A stretch of DNA of 64,000 bases from Rhodoferax sp. PAMC 29310 (GCF_017948265.1 NZ_CP072852.1:1984001-2048000), one strand, 5' to 3'; shown: positions 7,220-17,121, numbered from the stretch's first letter. Translations and numbers: made by a program. Notes: generated by a model not told the origin, from the sequence alone.

Positions 7220-8302
7220 CTAGGGCAGCTGATCCAAGGCGTGCATGTACTCCGGCTGCACCATCAGGCTGTCCCAGTCCGGGGCAGCGACGCGCGGCAG
7301 CAGTGCCAACCGGCGCTCCTCGCTCACCTCCTGCGGTGCCCAATCCCCTTTGAGTTGAGCCTCGGTCATGCCGTCAATCAAGGCATCCACCGCTTGTCCG
7401 CCATCAAGCGACTGGTTGCACAAAAGCACCATGTCGCAGCCCGCGCGCAATGCGGCCATGGCCGCCTCGGTGAAGCTGACCTCTTTGCCGTCCAACAGGC
7501 GGGCGCCGGCCATCGACAGATCATCACTGAAAATCGCGCCGTTGAAACCCAGTTGCGTGCGAAGGATGTCATTCAGCCATTTGGACGAAAATCCGGCCGG
7601 GCGCGCATCAACCTTGGGGTAAATCACATGAGCCGGCATGACGCTGCACAGGGTCGTGCTAAGCCAGTCATAAGGCGCTGAGTCGTCGGCCAGAATGGCT
7701 TTCAGGCTGCGCTTGTCCACCGGAATATCGACATGGGAGTCGGCCTTGACATAGCCATGGCCAGGAAAATGTTTGCCGCAGTTGGCCATGCCGCTTTGCA
7801 TCAAGCCGTGCATCAGGCTCTTGGCCAGCAGACTGACCACACGCGGGTCGCGGGCGAAGGCACGGTCACCAATGACACTGCTTTCGCCAAAATCCAGATC
7901 TAGCACCGGGGTGAAGCTGAAGTCCACGCCACAAGCGCGCAGCTCGGCCCCCAGCACAAAGCCACAGGCGGTGGCCGCGTTAGTGGCCTGCATGGCACCG
8001 GCGCCCTCGCCCCGTTTGCCGTCGTTCAGCCACAACTCGCCCAGCGCCCGCATGGCGGGAATGTGGGTGAAACCGTCGGTTCTGAAGCGCTGTACCCGCC
8101 CGCCCTCGTGGTCCACACAAATCAGCAGGTCACGTCGCACCTTTTTGATGGCACGGCACAGTTTCGTCAATTGCTCGCGGTCTTGCCAGTTGCGCCCAAA
8201 CAGGGTGACCCCGCCCACCAGTGGGTGCTTCAAACGCCGACGGTCCACGGCGGTGAGCGACAGGCCTTCGACATCAATAATCAGGGGGGCGTGAGGAGTC
8301 AT
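7220..8302 (-). CDS. nagZ: Beta-N-acetylhexosaminidase NagZ
   Basis: A 360-aa cytoplasmic glycoside hydrolase of family 3 that removes GlcNAc from anhydro-muropeptides during murein recycling. Visible landmarks are CVDHEGGRVQRF near residue 100, the catalytic loop KHFPGHGYVKADSH near residue 180 with its conserved histidine and aspartate, and FSDDLSMAGA containing the nucleophile aspartate near 255. Length matches the family. It is the last gene of the long minus-strand block, 86 bp after acpS. In many bacteria NagZ products act as inducers of AmpC beta-lactamase; no ampR/ampC is in this window. Confidence 0.95.
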   Translation of the reverse strand: MTPHAPLIIDVEGLSLTAVDRRRLKHPLVGGVTLFGRNWQDREQLTKLCRAIKKVRRDLLICVDHEGGRVQRFRTDGFTHIPAMRALGELWLNDGKRGEGAGAMQATNAATACGFVLGAELRACGVDFSFTPVLDLDFGESSVIGDRAFARDPRVVSLLAKSLMHGLMQSGMANCGKHFPGHGYVKADSHVDIPVDKRSLKAILADDSAPYDWLSTTLCSVMPAHVIYPKVDARPAGFSSKWLNDILRTQLGFNGAIFSDDLSMAGARLLDGKEVSFTEAAMAALRAGCDMVLLCNQSLDGGQAVDALIDGMTEAQLKGDWAPQEVSEERRLALLPRVAAPDWDSLMVQPEYMHALDQLP

Positions 8303-8344
8303 GGTGATGGGGGTTGTGTCAGGTTAATGAGGCGGTGAGGGCTG

Positions 8345-8369
8345 AGCCGCTACGATTAGCATAGCGGCT
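8345..8369. other. Stem-loop between acpS and nagZ
   Basis: AGCCGCTA (8345-8352) pairs perfectly with TAGCGGCT (8362-8369) around a 9-base loop. It lies in the 86-bp gap between acpS and nagZ. No T run follows on either strand, so it is not a classic terminator; it could stabilise or separate the two messages. Confidence 0.5.
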
Positions 8370-8388
8370 TGCGCTCACCAACAAATGG

Positions 8389-8796
8389 CTAGGGCGTCTT
8401 TTGACTCTTTACTTCGACCACACAAAAACTGGCTGCATAGTCGGTTTCATCGGTGACGGTGACCAAGGCAGTCAGGTTGCGGGACTCAAACCAGTCTTTC
8501 AAGCCGCCGTGGAGCACGATGGTGGGCTTGCCGCTGGGCAGCTTGCCAATTTCACACAGGCGCCAGGTCATGGGCATGGTCATGCCCAGTCCGATGGCTT
8601 TGCTGAAGGCTTCTTTGGCACTGAAACGCGTGGCCAGGTAACGAATACCCCGCTCTGGCCAGCGCGCGCTGCGCTCTTTCCAGGTGGTGAATTCGGCCTC
8701 GCTCAAAATCTTGTGCGCAAAACGGTCGCCATGGCGCTCGAAGCTGGCCCGAATGCGCCGCACGTCACAAATGTCAGTGCCGATGCCGTAAATCAA
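8389..8796 (-). CDS. acpS: Holo-[acyl-carrier-protein] synthase
   Basis: A 135-aa phosphopantetheinyl transferase that moves the 4'-phosphopantetheine arm of CoA onto Ser of apo-ACP (acpP lies 13 kb upstream in the same block). [14 protein letters not shown] at the N terminus carries the first magnesium-binding aspartate, and [13 protein letters not shown] near residue 55 carries the second acidic site and lysine. The start is taken as TTG at 8796: it gives the canonical N terminus and follows GGAGG at six bases; longer in-frame starts lie inside pdxJ. Only one base separates it from the pdxJ stop. Confidence 0.92.
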   Translation of the reverse strand: MIYGIGTDICDVRRIRASFERHGDRFAHKILSEAEFTTWKERSARWPERGIRYLATRFSAKEAFSKAIGLGMTMPMTWRLCEIGKLPSGKPTIVLHGGLKDWFESRNLTALVTVTDETDYAASFCVVEVKSQKTP

Positions 8797-8797
8797 T

Positions 8798-9547
8798 TCA
8801 AACCTCCGTGGCGATGCCAACGCACGCCAAATAGGCGAGCACGGTATCCCGGTAGCCCATCTCCAGGGCATCGGCAATCAAGGCGTGACCAATGGACACT
8901 TCGCTCACGCCGGGAACGCGCTGAACAAAGGCGGCGAGGTTGTCACGATTCAAGTCATGGCCAGCATTAACACCCAACCCTGCGTCCAGCGCCGCCTGGG
9001 CGGCCAAGGCAAAGCGCAGCAACTCAGCCTCTTGCTGCGGGGTGCCCCAGGCGGCCGCAAAGGGTTCGGTGTACAGCTCGACACGATCGGCACCAATGGT
9101 TTTGACTGCAGCCATCGCGGAAGCGTCCGCGTCCATGAACAAACTGACCCGCACGCCCAGACTCTGGGCCTCGGCAATCAAGGGGCGCAGACGCTCGCCA
9201 TCCTGCGCCAGATTCCAGCCATGGTCGCTGGTGAATTGGCCTTCCGAATCCGGCACGAAGGTGCATTGCTGGGGACGAAATTCCCGCACAAACGCCATCA
9301 GGTTTTGAAACGGGTTGCCTTCGATATTGAGTTCGCGCTGAGGCCAGGTTTTCATCAGCTGCGCCAAGTCACTCACATCGTCGGCGCGAATATGACGCTC
9401 GTCGGGGCGGGGGTGAACGGTAATGCCGTGGGCGCCGGCCTCCAGGCACAAGATGGCGGCACGGGTCACACTGGGAATCCCCAAATGCCGGGTGTTGCGC
9501 ACCAGGGCGACTTTATTCAAATTGACGGAAAGCGCAGTGTGGTTCAT
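8798..9547 (-). CDS. pdxJ: Pyridoxine 5'-phosphate synthase
   Basis: A 249-aa TIM-barrel enzyme that condenses 1-deoxyxylulose 5-phosphate with 3-amino-2-oxopropyl phosphate to make pyridoxine 5'-phosphate, the last ring-closing step of PLP synthesis. Conserved stretches include [35 protein letters not shown], and [12 protein letters not shown]. The ATG at 9547 overlaps the recO stop by 4 bp (ATGA) and gives the normal N terminus; the longer frame upstream is inside recO. The recO-pdxJ-acpS order is common in proteobacteria. Confidence 0.95.
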   Translation of the reverse strand: MNHTALSVNLNKVALVRNTRHLGIPSVTRAAILCLEAGAHGITVHPRPDERHIRADDVSDLAQLMKTWPQRELNIEGNPFQNLMAFVREFRPQQCTFVPDSEGQFTSDHGWNLAQDGERLRPLIAEAQSLGVRVSLFMDADASAMAAVKTIGADRVELYTEPFAAAWGTPQQEAELLRFALAAQAALDAGLGVNAGHDLNRDNLAAFVQRVPGVSEVSIGHALIADALEMGYRDTVLAYLACVGIATEV

Positions 9548-10293
9548 AGGGACTGTAGATCGATCATGATTTGCCGCGTGCGCAAAGTGCTCACCCCGCA
9601 ATGGTAATTGAGCAGCGTGCGCAGCTGTGGTTTCAGCTCCAGCGTCACCGCCGAGCAGGCCCGCAAGGTCGCCGTGAAAGGCGCGCCGGGCAACACTGCC
9701 TTTTGCAGCGCCAGCCACTGGGCGCCGGTCAGACTGGCGCGATCTTCCATTCCCGCTAGACGCAAACCGCCCTCGGCCACCAGGTGATACCGGGTGTCGG
9801 GGTCAAGGGCCAGCAGGGTTGTGGTCTGGGCATCCAGCAGCGGCAAGAAGCCAATCTCGCGCAGCAGCAGCAACTCAAAGGTACGCAGGGCAGCTTCCAG
9901 CAAAGCCACATGGCGGGAGGCAATCACCTGCACGACGCTGGCATACACATCGAACAACGCTGGATGGGGGTCGTCGCGCGCCAGCAATTTAAGCAGCAAC
10001 TCATTGAGGTAGTAGCCTGACATGAGCGCATCACCCGTAGGCATGACGTGACCGCCCTGCCACTCGGCACTCCTTAGCGTGCGTATCTCGGCGTCACCGC
10101 CAAATGCCAGTTGCAAAGGCTGCAGCGGCAGCAAGATCGGCCGAAAGCTGGAACTTGGACGCTTGGCCCCTTTGGCCACCAGTGCCACGCGACCATGATG
10201 GCGCGTGAAAACTTCCACAATCAGGCTGGACTCGCTCCAGTCATAGCGGTGCAGGACAAAGGCCGGCTCCTCAGAGATGCGCTGCGTGGCCAC
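9544..10293 (-). CDS. recO: DNA repair protein RecO
   Basis: A 249-aa protein that helps load RecA on SSB-coated single-stranded DNA in the RecFOR pathway. The N-terminal OB fold ([32 protein letters not shown]) is followed by a helical domain. The zinc-binding cysteines of some RecO proteins are not evident, as in other gamma- and betaproteobacterial members. GTG start at 10293, 14 bp after the era stop. It overlaps pdxJ by 4 bp. Confidence 0.93.
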   Translation of the reverse strand: MATQRISEEPAFVLHRYDWSESSLIVEVFTRHHGRVALVAKGAKRPSSSFRPILLPLQPLQLAFGGDAEIRTLRSAEWQGGHVMPTGDALMSGYYLNELLLKLLARDDPHPALFDVYASVVQVIASRHVALLEAALRTFELLLLREIGFLPLLDAQTTTLLALDPDTRYHLVAEGGLRLAGMEDRASLTGAQWLALQKAVLPGAPFTATLRACSAVTLELKPQLRTLLNYHCGVSTLRTRQIMIDLQSL

Positions 10294-10307
10294 GGGCGAT
10301 CAACAGA

Positions 10308-11339
10308 TCACTCGTATCCGAAGGAGCGAACGCGGGCTTCATCATCGGCCCAGCCGGAGCGAACCTTGACCCACATTTCGATGAAGACTTTGCAATCGAG
10401 TGCTTTTTCCAACTCGACGCGGGTCTCCATGCCTATGCGCTTGATTCGCTCACCCTTGTCACCAATGACCATGGCTTTATGAGTGTCGCGCTCGACGACA
10501 ATCGTGGCCGCGATCTTGAGTAAGCGCTTTTGCTTGCCGCGCCCTGGTTCTTCCTCGAACTTGTCGATGATCACTGTGGAGGTGTAAGGCAGCTCATCAC
10601 CCGTCAAACGGAACAGCTTTTCACGCACCGTTTCGCTGGCGAGAAACTTCTCACTGCGGTCGGTTAACTCGTCAGCGGCGTACCACCAGGCTTGCTCAGG
10701 CAGGTATTTCTCGCAAATACCTAACATGCGGTCAATGTCTTTGGCATTTTTGGCCGACATCGGTACAAACTCCGCAAATGCATGGCGTTGCTGCATCTCC
10801 TGCAACCAGGGTGCAATATCGGCCCGGCGGTTGACTTGGTCCAGCTTGTTGGCCACCAACAGAGTGGGTACCTCTTTGCTCAGCAAGGCCAGAACTTTCG
10901 CATCGGCCTGGTTAAACATACCCGCTTCGACGACAAACAAAATCAGGTCCACGTCGCCCACAGCGCCCATGACGGTTTTGTTCAGCGAGCGGTTCAGCGC
11001 ATTGTTGTGTCGGGTCTGAAATCCAGGAGTGTCGACAAAAACAAACTGTGTCGCGCCCTTGGTGTGCATGCCGGTAATACGATGCCGCGTGGTTTGCGCC
11101 TTGCGCGAGGTGATGCTGATCTTTTGTCCCACCAATGCATTCATCAGGGTGGACTTGCCCACATTGGGTTTGCCCACAATGGCGACCAGACCGCAGCGCT
11201 GGCCCTCGACCGGCGCACCAGCGGCACCGACGGGCTTGGTGGTTTTGAGCATGCCTTGCAACATGCTTTCCAGGTCAACCTGGATGTCGACCCCGGTGTC
11301 TTCTGCAGCGGTAGCTGGGTTTTTAGGGGTTTTCGTCAT
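10308..11339 (-). CDS. era: GTPase Era
   Basis: A 343-aa ribosome-assembly GTPase that binds the 3' end of 16S rRNA. It has G1 GKPNVGKST near residue 57, G3 DTPGF, G4 NKLD, and a C-terminal KH domain (residues about 240-330, with [13 protein letters not shown]). It is about 40 residues longer than E. coli Era because of an N-terminal acidic, low-complexity extension rich in Thr, Ala and Pro. The ATG overlaps the rnc stop by 4 bp, the usual rnc-era coupling. Confidence 0.95.
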   Translation of the reverse strand: MTKTPKNPATAAEDTGVDIQVDLESMLQGMLKTTKPVGAAGAPVEGQRCGLVAIVGKPNVGKSTLMNALVGQKISITSRKAQTTRHRITGMHTKGATQFVFVDTPGFQTRHNNALNRSLNKTVMGAVGDVDLILFVVEAGMFNQADAKVLALLSKEVPTLLVANKLDQVNRRADIAPWLQEMQQRHAFAEFVPMSAKNAKDIDRMLGICEKYLPEQAWWYAADELTDRSEKFLASETVREKLFRLTGDELPYTSTVIIDKFEEEPGRGKQKRLLKIAATIVVERDTHKAMVIGDKGERIKRIGMETRVELEKALDCKVFIEMWVKVRSGWADDEARVRSFGYE

Positions 11340-12019
11340 TTTGCTTTTGCCTTGAGTGTTTGCAGCATCACGGCCGCTGCGGCCTGTTCACCAGCGCGGC
11401 GGGAAATCCCGATGCCGCGCTCTGTCAAGTTAAATTCCACAACTTCGCATTCGACATCGAATGTCTGCTTGTGCGCCGCGCCGAGCGTAGCAACCACTTT
11501 ATAGAGTGGTACTTTCATTTTTCGGCCCTGAAGCCATTCCTGCAGTTCCGTCTTGGGATCCTTCCCGATGGCGTCCATATTCGCGTTGATCTCCACGGAT
11601 TGGAAAAGTCGATGCACCAACTGCTGCGCGGCAACAAAGCCGGCATCGAGGTACACCGCACCAATCACCGCTTCCAGCGCATCGGCCAAAATAGAAGGCC
11701 GCTTCTGCCCACCTGAGCGCATCTCGCCTTCTCCCAGTCGAAGCAGAATGGGTAGGCCAATGTCCACCGCCAAACGGTGCAAGGTATCTTGCTTCACCAG
11801 ATTGGCGCGTACACGGGACAAGTCACCTTCAGGCAAGTCGCTCAGACGCTCGTAGAGCAAATCAGCCACGGCGAGATTCAATACTGAATCTCCCAGAAAC
11901 TCCAGCCGCTCGTTGTGATCCGCCGAAAAGCTGCGGTGGGTCAGCGCCTGCCGCAACAATCCACTGTTCTTAAACTCATGCTGCAATCGTGTTTGCAGCG
12001 CATTCAAACCATCAATCAA
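11336..12019 (-). CDS. rnc: Ribonuclease III
   Basis: A 227-aa double-strand-specific endoribonuclease that processes rRNA precursors and regulatory duplexes. The signature [20 protein letters not shown] lies near residue 37; a catalytic acidic pair is completed by [13 protein letters not shown] near 113. The C-terminal dsRNA-binding domain (about 155-225) ends [14 protein letters not shown]. The start is a TTG at 12019 that follows GAGGT at six bases; no ATG gives a full catalytic domain. Its stop overlaps era. Confidence 0.94.
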   Translation of the reverse strand: MIDGLNALQTRLQHEFKNSGLLRQALTHRSFSADHNERLEFLGDSVLNLAVADLLYERLSDLPEGDLSRVRANLVKQDTLHRLAVDIGLPILLRLGEGEMRSGGQKRPSILADALEAVIGAVYLDAGFVAAQQLVHRLFQSVEINANMDAIGKDPKTELQEWLQGRKMKVPLYKVVATLGAAHKQTFDVECEVVEFNLTERGIGISRRAGEQAAAAVMLQTLKAKAK

Positions 12020-12042
12020 TCAATTACCTCGGTCAGGGCGTC

Positions 12043-12399
12043 CTACTTGGATCGCCCGCTGTATTTAAGTGTCAGGTACGCCGGGCCGGTCAAATGGATT
12101 TCCCGTTCATAGGCAAAACTGACGACCACCTTGTCATTGACTTTGGTAATCTCCAAGTCTTTACCCGTGATGCTGGAGATGTACTCAATATTCGCGGCCT
12201 TATCGAACACGCTTCGTATGGCAGCGACGGTATCGCCATCCGTCGCCGCCTTGTTGACGGCTTTCTGTACAGTGCGGAACTCGGTGTAGGTGGGCACCAC
12301 TTGCATGCCCACCGCCACTGTCACAGCCACCAATCCGGCGACAAAAAGCAAACCGATGAAGGTCATGCCACCTTGGCGGCTCTTAGATGAAAGGGTCAT
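12043..12399 (-). CDS. DUF4845 single-pass membrane protein
   Basis: A 118-aa protein of the DUF4845 family, found between lepB and rnc in many beta- and gammaproteobacteria. A short basic N terminus is followed by one hydrophobic helix (TFIGLLFVAGLVAVTVAVGM) and a roughly 85-residue domain predicted to lie outside the membrane. The N-terminal GGMTF-hydrophobic pattern recalls pilin-like sequences, but processing is not established. Start at 12399 is chosen for the GGAGACAGG site; ATG 12411 is an alternative. Function unknown; the location suggests a link with secretion or signal peptidase. Confidence 0.85.
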   Translation of the reverse strand: MTLSSKSRQGGMTFIGLLFVAGLVAVTVAVGMQVVPTYTEFRTVQKAVNKAATDGDTVAAIRSVFDKAANIEYISSITGKDLEITKVNDKVVVSFAYEREIHLTGPAYLTLKYSGRSK

Positions 12400-12428
12400 A
12401 CCTGTCTCCATTGCACAAAAAACAAAGG

Positions 12429-13394
12429 TCAATCGAAAGAGCCAATGCGTTTGAGATCGCCGAAATTCATCCAGACAAAAAAGGCTTTGCCCACGATATT
12501 TTTATCGGGAACAAAACCCCAATATCGGGAGTCAAGCGAGTTGTCGCGGTTGTCACCCATCATGAAGTAGTGACCTTGCGGAACCTTGCAAACAACACCT
12601 TCAACACTGTATCGACAGTTGTCTTTGAACGCAAAGTCGTCAACGCCCGGAATGAAAGCCGGGCGACTGTCATCGTTCAGAATGCCATGGGTCTTGTCAC
12701 CAAGTACCTCTTGGTATTGCTTGAAGTAACGCATCACATCATCGTCAAAGAACTCGGGCAGAGCTTTTGTGTCGATGACAGCGCCGTTGATGGTCAGTCG
12801 CTTGTTGAGGTAAGCCACTTCATCCCCAGGCACGCCCACCACACGCTTGATGTAGTCCAGACTGGGTTTGGGGGGGTAGCGAAATACCATGACATCGCCC
12901 CGTTTGGGCGCTGTTCCGTCGGTGATCTTGGTATTGATGACTGGCAATCGCACACCGTAGTGAAATTTATTCACCAAGATCAAGTCGCCAATATGCAGGG
13001 TTGGAATCATCGAGCCCGACGGAATCTTGAAAGGCTCAAAAAAGAACGAACGCAGCACGAACACCGCAATGATCACGGGGAAAAGCCCTGCAGTCCAGTC
13101 CAACCACCAAGGCTGCGCGAGAATTCGTTCTCGACCTGCCGCGACATCGCCGTCGACTTGACTGATGCCCATCTGACCCAGTTCAGCGCGTCGGCGTGTC
13201 ACCTCAGCCTCCAGCAAGTCAGCCGCCTTTTGCCGTTCAGGCAAAAAATGGAACCGTTCTGCCAGCCAATAGATACCGGTCACCACGCTTGCCAGAAGCA
13301 GCAACAGCGCGAAATTCCCCTCAACTCTGCCGAAATACCATGTACTCACATAACCCACAAAGGACGCGAGGATCAAAGAAGTAAGCGCCTGCAT
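12429..13394 (-). CDS. lepB: Signal peptidase I
   Basis: A 321-aa inner-membrane serine protease that cleaves signal peptides from exported proteins. Two N-terminal helices (about 1-20 and 28-50) precede a third near residue 110 (GLFPVIIAVFVLRSFFF). The catalytic serine lies in IPSGSMIPTL directly after it and the catalytic lysine in YIKRVVGVPGDEV; MMGDNRDNSLDSR is the family box E. The ATG at 13394 shares bases with the lepA TAA (TAATG), typical of lepA-lepB coupling; the longer frame upstream lies inside lepA. Confidence 0.95.
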   Translation of the reverse strand: MQALTSLILASFVGYVSTWYFGRVEGNFALLLLLASVVTGIYWLAERFHFLPERQKAADLLEAEVTRRRAELGQMGISQVDGDVAAGRERILAQPWWLDWTAGLFPVIIAVFVLRSFFFEPFKIPSGSMIPTLHIGDLILVNKFHYGVRLPVINTKITDGTAPKRGDVMVFRYPPKPSLDYIKRVVGVPGDEVAYLNKRLTINGAVIDTKALPEFFDDDVMRYFKQYQEVLGDKTHGILNDDSRPAFIPGVDDFAFKDNCRYSVEGVVCKVPQGHYFMMGDNRDNSLDSRYWGFVPDKNIVGKAFFVWMNFGDLKRIGSFD

Positions 13395-15205
13395 TAGCCG
13401 TCCACCTGCAAAATGGCCAGAAATGCCTCTTGCGGCACTTCGACGGATCCGATCTGTTTCATACGCTTTTTGCCCTCTTTTTGTTTGTCCAGCAGTTTTC
13501 GTTTGCGAGAAATGTCGCCGCCGTAGCATTTGGCGATCACGTTCTTGCGCATGGCCTTGATCGATTCGCGGGCAATAATGTTGGAGCCAATGGCAGCCTG
13601 AATGGCCACGTCATACATTTGGCGCGAGATAGTTTCCCGCATCTTGGCGACAACGGCTCGACCCCGATACAAGGATTGCGAGCGGTGAACGATGATGGAC
13701 AGCGCATCAACCTTTTCACCATTAAGCAAAATGTCCACTTTCACGACGTCCGCAGCGCGGTACTCCTTGAACTCGTAGTCCATTGAGGCGTAACCTCGAG
13801 AAACCGATTTGAGTTTGTCAAAGAAATCCAACACGATTTCTGCCAAAGGCATTTCATAGGTGAGCATCACCTGGCGGCCGTGATAGGCCATATTCATTTG
13901 CACGCCGCGCTTTTGGTTCGCCAAAGTCATGACGGCGCCGACATAGTCCTGTGGCATGTAGAGATGCACGGTAACAATCGGCTCCCGAATCTCGTCCATT
14001 CGCCCTTGGTCAGGCATCTTGGAGGGGTTTTCGACCATCCTCACCTCGCCATCCGCGGACACAACCTGATAGACCACGCTAGGCGCCGTCGTGATCAGGT
14101 CTTGGTCAAACTCGCGCTCCAGACGCTCCTGAACAATCTCCATGTGCAGCAAGCCCAGGAAACCGCAACGAAAACCAAACCCAAGCGCCTGTGACACCTC
14201 TGGTTCGTAGTGGAGGGACGAGTCGTTGAGCTTCAGCTTTTCGAGACTGTCACGCAGCCCTTCGTATTGATTGGCTTCGGTGGGATACAAACCAGCAAAC
14301 ACTTGCGGTTGAATCTCCTTGAATCCAGGTAGCGGCTCAGTCGCGGTAAAGGCCGCTCCGCCTGTTCCAGCCTTGATCAAGGTAATCGTGTCCCCCACCT
14401 TGGCCGCCTGCAATTCGCGGATGCCCGCGATGATGTAGCCCACCTCGCCCGCCTCCAACGAATCCCGTGGCTCGTTGCCGGGCGTGAACACGCCGAGATT
14501 ATCAGCGTTGTAGCTCGTGCCGGTCGCCATCATCTTGAACCGTTCGCCTTTGCCAAGGCGACCATCGACCACCCGCACCAACATGACGACACCGACATAG
14601 GTGTCGAACCAGCTGTCCACAATCATGGCTCGTAGCGGGCCAGTAGCATTTCCCTTGGGCGCGGGAATCCGGGCAACGACGGCTTCCAGAATGTCGTCGA
14701 TGCCCATGCCGGACTTGGCCGAACAAGGGATGGCATGGGTCGCGTCAATGCCGATGACATCTTCAATTTCCAACTTGGCGTTGTCAGGGTCCGCGTTGGG
14801 CAAGTCCATTTTATTGAGGACAGGCACTACCTCGACACCCAGCTCCAGCGCTGTGTAGCAGTTGGCAACGGTTTGCGCTTCAACGCCCTGGCTGGCATCA
14901 ACCACCAGCAAGGCGCCTTCACAAGCGGAGAGTGATCGACTCACCTCATAGGAAAAGTCGACGTGTCCTGGCGTGTCGATCAGATTGAGGTTGTAAACCT
15001 TGCCGTCCAGCGCTTTGTATTTCAATGCCGCTGTTTGCGCCTTGATGGTAATTCCGCGCTCTTTCTCGATGTCCATCGAATCCAGAACTTGGGCTTCCAT
15101 CTCACGGGCCTGAAGTCCGCCACAACGCTGAATCAAACGGTCTGCCAAGGTGGACTTGCCGTGGTCAATATGCGCAATGATCGAAAAATTTCGGATGTGA
15201 TTCAT
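13394..15205 (-). CDS. lepA: Elongation factor 4 (LepA)
   Basis: A 603-aa translational GTPase that acts on ribosomes during initiation/elongation stress. G1 [11 protein letters not shown]2 region RGITIK, G3 DTPGHVDF and G4 NKMDLP are all present in the first 140 residues, and the LepA-specific C-terminal domain ends [18 protein letters not shown]. The ATG at 15205 gives the family N terminus [14 protein letters not shown]; a GTG four codons upstream is possible. A terminator-like hairpin lies 44 bp upstream, so expression depends on readthrough or a close promoter. Confidence 0.95.
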   Translation of the reverse strand: MNHIRNFSIIAHIDHGKSTLADRLIQRCGGLQAREMEAQVLDSMDIEKERGITIKAQTAALKYKALDGKVYNLNLIDTPGHVDFSYEVSRSLSACEGALLVVDASQGVEAQTVANCYTALELGVEVVPVLNKMDLPNADPDNAKLEIEDVIGIDATHAIPCSAKSGMGIDDILEAVVARIPAPKGNATGPLRAMIVDSWFDTYVGVVMLVRVVDGRLGKGERFKMMATGTSYNADNLGVFTPGNEPRDSLEAGEVGYIIAGIRELQAAKVGDTITLIKAGTGGAAFTATEPLPGFKEIQPQVFAGLYPTEANQYEGLRDSLEKLKLNDSSLHYEPEVSQALGFGFRCGFLGLLHMEIVQERLEREFDQDLITTAPSVVYQVVSADGEVRMVENPSKMPDQGRMDEIREPIVTVHLYMPQDYVGAVMTLANQKRGVQMNMAYHGRQVMLTYEMPLAEIVLDFFDKLKSVSRGYASMDYEFKEYRAADVVKVDILLNGEKVDALSIIVHRSQSLYRGRAVVAKMRETISRQMYDVAIQAAIGSNIIARESIKAMRKNVIAKCYGGDISRKRKLLDKQKEGKKRMKQIGSVEVPQEAFLAILQVDG

Positions 15206-15248
15206 CAACGGGAACACTTAAAGGATTGAATTAAAACGGCCGGACATG

Positions 15249-15280
15249 AAAAAAGGGCGCATCGAAATCTGACGCGCCCT
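15249..15280 (-). terminator. Intrinsic terminator upstream of lepA
   Basis: On the minus strand AGGGCGC pairs with GCGCCCT around a 13-base loop and is followed by a T-rich tail (TTTTTTC). It lies 44 bp before the lepA start and 334 bp after mucD. It may end the rpoE-mucD message, end a short RNA, or act as an attenuator for lepA. Confidence 0.7.
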
Positions 15281-15395
15281 GAACCAACAATCTTTGGCAA
15301 CTGCGATAGCTGGATAGTCATTGTAGGCAAAAAGCCAAAACCTGACAGCCGAGGCATCCGTGACCTTGAGTCGTTGCAGCGCAGCAACAAGCATT

Positions 15396-15416
15396 TTATA
15401 CACAACTTATCAACAA
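15396..15416 (+). promoter_or_regulatory. Two adjacent DnaA-box-like 9-mers
   Basis: TTATACACA (15396-15404) matches the DnaA-box consensus TTATNCACA exactly, and TTATCAACA (15408-15416) differs from TTATCCACA by one base. They are separated by three bases in the same orientation. No other origin hallmark (dnaA, dnaN, DnaA-box cluster, long A/T-rich tract) is nearby, so this is a possible regulatory or titration site, or chance. Confidence 0.4.
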
Positions 15417-15613
15417 TTTCCGGAAAAGACCCGAAGAAGACCCTGTGTGCAAACGGCAGATGAAACACACAGACTCACCCCTTTCATGGGGTGCGCTGTC
15501 AATGCCGCCAAACGATGATCCAGTTGGGTCGTGTTGCATTCTAACCAAGGGCGCCATTGGGCCCCCGGCTATTCACCGCTCAGGGACAGGCAAAAGTCGC
15601 CAAGCTCGCAACA

Positions 15614-17074
15614 TTAAGGCGCCAAACGTATCAGTGCGTATTGCGCCCACTCTCCACGGCGAAACAATACATTGACCGTTTTCTCCTTGGCCGCTTTAAA
15701 TACAGCTGCTTCAAACTGCTTCATGTTCAGCACCTCTGTGTTGGCAATCGACACGATGATGTCACCTTCACGCAGGCCGGCCCGGGCTGCCGCCTCGTTC
15801 GCGGCGTCAACTTTGACGCCGCCCTTTAGACTCAACTCCTTCATTTGCATCTCCGACAGCTCCGACACAGCCAAGCCAAGTACCTGCCCCGCAGAAGAAG
15901 TTTTTGGCTTCTCCTCTTTGCCCTTCGCTTTCTTGACAGGTGTGTCTGCTTCGAGTTCGCCAATGGTGACTATCAGATCGTTGTAGGTACCACGGCGAAA
16001 CACTGTGACGACACTTTTGGATCCTGGTTTGGTGTTGCCAACCATACGCGGCAGATCGCTGGCTTTTTCAACCGCTTTGCCTTCAAAGCGGGTAATGATG
16101 TCTCCCGCCTCTATGCCTCCTTTGTCTGCCGGTGCGCCTGTTTCAACCCCGCGCACCAATGCGCCCGTGGCTTCTCCCAGCCCGATCGATTCGGCAATCT
16201 CTTTGGTCACCTGATCAATCTGCACCCCGATCCGACCTCTGGTCACCCTTCCAGATGCGCGGAGTTGTTCGCTAACCCGTGTTGCCTCGTCCATCGGTAT
16301 CGAAAAAGAAATACCCATAGAGCCACCCGAGCGTGAGTAGATTTGGCTGTTAATGCCAACTACTTCGCCGCGCATATTGATCAGTGGGCCGCCAGAGTTA
16401 CCTGGGTTAATCGCGACATCGGTTTGAATAAAAGGCAGGTAGTCACCTGTGTCGCGCTGCTTCGCGCTCACAATGCCTGCCGTCACCGTATTTTCCAGAC
16501 CAAACGGCGATCCAATCGCCATGACCCACTCTCCGACTTTCAGGCGGTTCACATCACCAATCCTGACCGCGGGCAACCCAGTCGCCTCAATTTTCACGAC
16601 AGCAACGTCGCTGCGCTTGTCAGCACCAACTATTTTGGCTTTGAACTCTCGCTTGTCAGTCAACGTGACGATGACTTCGTCTGCATCCTCCACCACATGG
16701 GCATTTGTCATGATGAAGCCGTCCGAAGACAAAATGAAGCCCGAACCCACGCCACGAGGTTGCTCCTCTTGCTGCGGGTTGTTTTGACGAGGAGCCTGGC
16801 GCGGCACATTGGGAATGGGAAGTCCAAAACGCCGGAAGAACTCCAGCATTTCTTCCTCGCCAGGGCTACCCGCTGCCGTGCGGGCTGCGACCTTTTCCAG
16901 TGTGCGAATATTGACTACCGACGGGCCCACCTGCTCCACCAATTGGGTGAAATCTGGCAAGTTGACGACCTGTGCGTGCGCAGAGGTCACAGGCAAAATT
17001 CCTGCGGTGACAGTCATCGCCAGCACGCTGGCGACCACGCCTGCATTCAGTGACGTCCATTTGAATTGATTCAC
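15614..17074 (-). CDS. mucD: Periplasmic HtrA-family serine protease MucD
   Basis: A 486-aa DegP/DegQ-type protease and chaperone of the envelope. A signal peptide (about 1-34, cut after SAHA) is followed by the trypsin-like domain with His126 (TNAHVV), Asp156 (SDVAVV) and Ser227 (GNSGGP), then two PDZ domains (about 265-365 and 395-480). As the last gene of rpoE-rseA-rseB-mucD it matches the P. aeruginosa algU-mucA-mucB-mucD order, where MucD removes misfolded proteins and dampens sigma-E activation. A second, different HtrA gene lies at 61.0 kb. A 14-bp palindrome sits in the gap before it. Confidence 0.93.
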   Translation of the reverse strand: MNQFKWTSLNAGVVASVLAMTVTAGILPVTSAHAQVVNLPDFTQLVEQVGPSVVNIRTLEKVAARTAAGSPGEEEMLEFFRRFGLPIPNVPRQAPRQNNPQQEEQPRGVGSGFILSSDGFIMTNAHVVEDADEVIVTLTDKREFKAKIVGADKRSDVAVVKIEATGLPAVRIGDVNRLKVGEWVMAIGSPFGLENTVTAGIVSAKQRDTGDYLPFIQTDVAINPGNSGGPLINMRGEVVGINSQIYSRSGGSMGISFSIPMDEATRVSEQLRASGRVTRGRIGVQIDQVTKEIAESIGLGEATGALVRGVETGAPADKGGIEAGDIITRFEGKAVEKASDLPRMVGNTKPGSKSVVTVFRRGTYNDLIVTIGELEADTPVKKAKGKEEKPKTSSAGQVLGLAVSELSEMQMKELSLKGGVKVDAANEAAARAGLREGDIIVSIANTEVLNMKQFEAAVFKAAKEKTVNVLFRRGEWAQYALIRLAP

Positions 17075-17100
17075 AACTTATCCCTCTCAAATACTAGATA

Positions 17101-17114
17101 TTTTGACGTCAAAA
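17101..17114. promoter_or_regulatory. Perfect 14-bp palindrome between rseB and mucD
   Basis: TTTTGACGTCAAAA is a perfect palindrome in the 47-bp gap between the rseB stop and the mucD start. It has the form of a dimeric repressor or activator site. No matching sigma-E promoter (GAACTT-like) was recognised beside it. Binding factor unknown. Confidence 0.45.
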
Positions 17115-17121
17115 ACATTGC

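Larger units (their letters stand above)
15206..15613. other. 408-bp intergenic region between mucD and lepA
   Basis: No convincing protein gene is present. On the minus strand it holds a pair of DnaA-box-like 9-mers (15396-15416), an overlapping A/T-rich TATAAAAT that could be a -10 element, a small hairpin, and an intrinsic terminator (15249-15280). A 61-codon minus-strand frame (15218-15403) runs across the terminator and shows no family; it is treated as chance. The arrangement fits a short non-coding transcript or a leader with attenuation before lepA. Confidence 0.6.

Noticed and set aside
15218..15403. A 61-codon minus-strand frame between mucD and lepA.
   Set aside because: It runs across the intrinsic terminator, has no clear ribosome site, and shows no family; a non-coding leader explains the region better.
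15396..15416. The DnaA-box pair considered as a replication origin.
   Set aside because: Only two boxes, no DnaA/DnaN/ParAB genes and no long A/T-rich unwinding element nearby.
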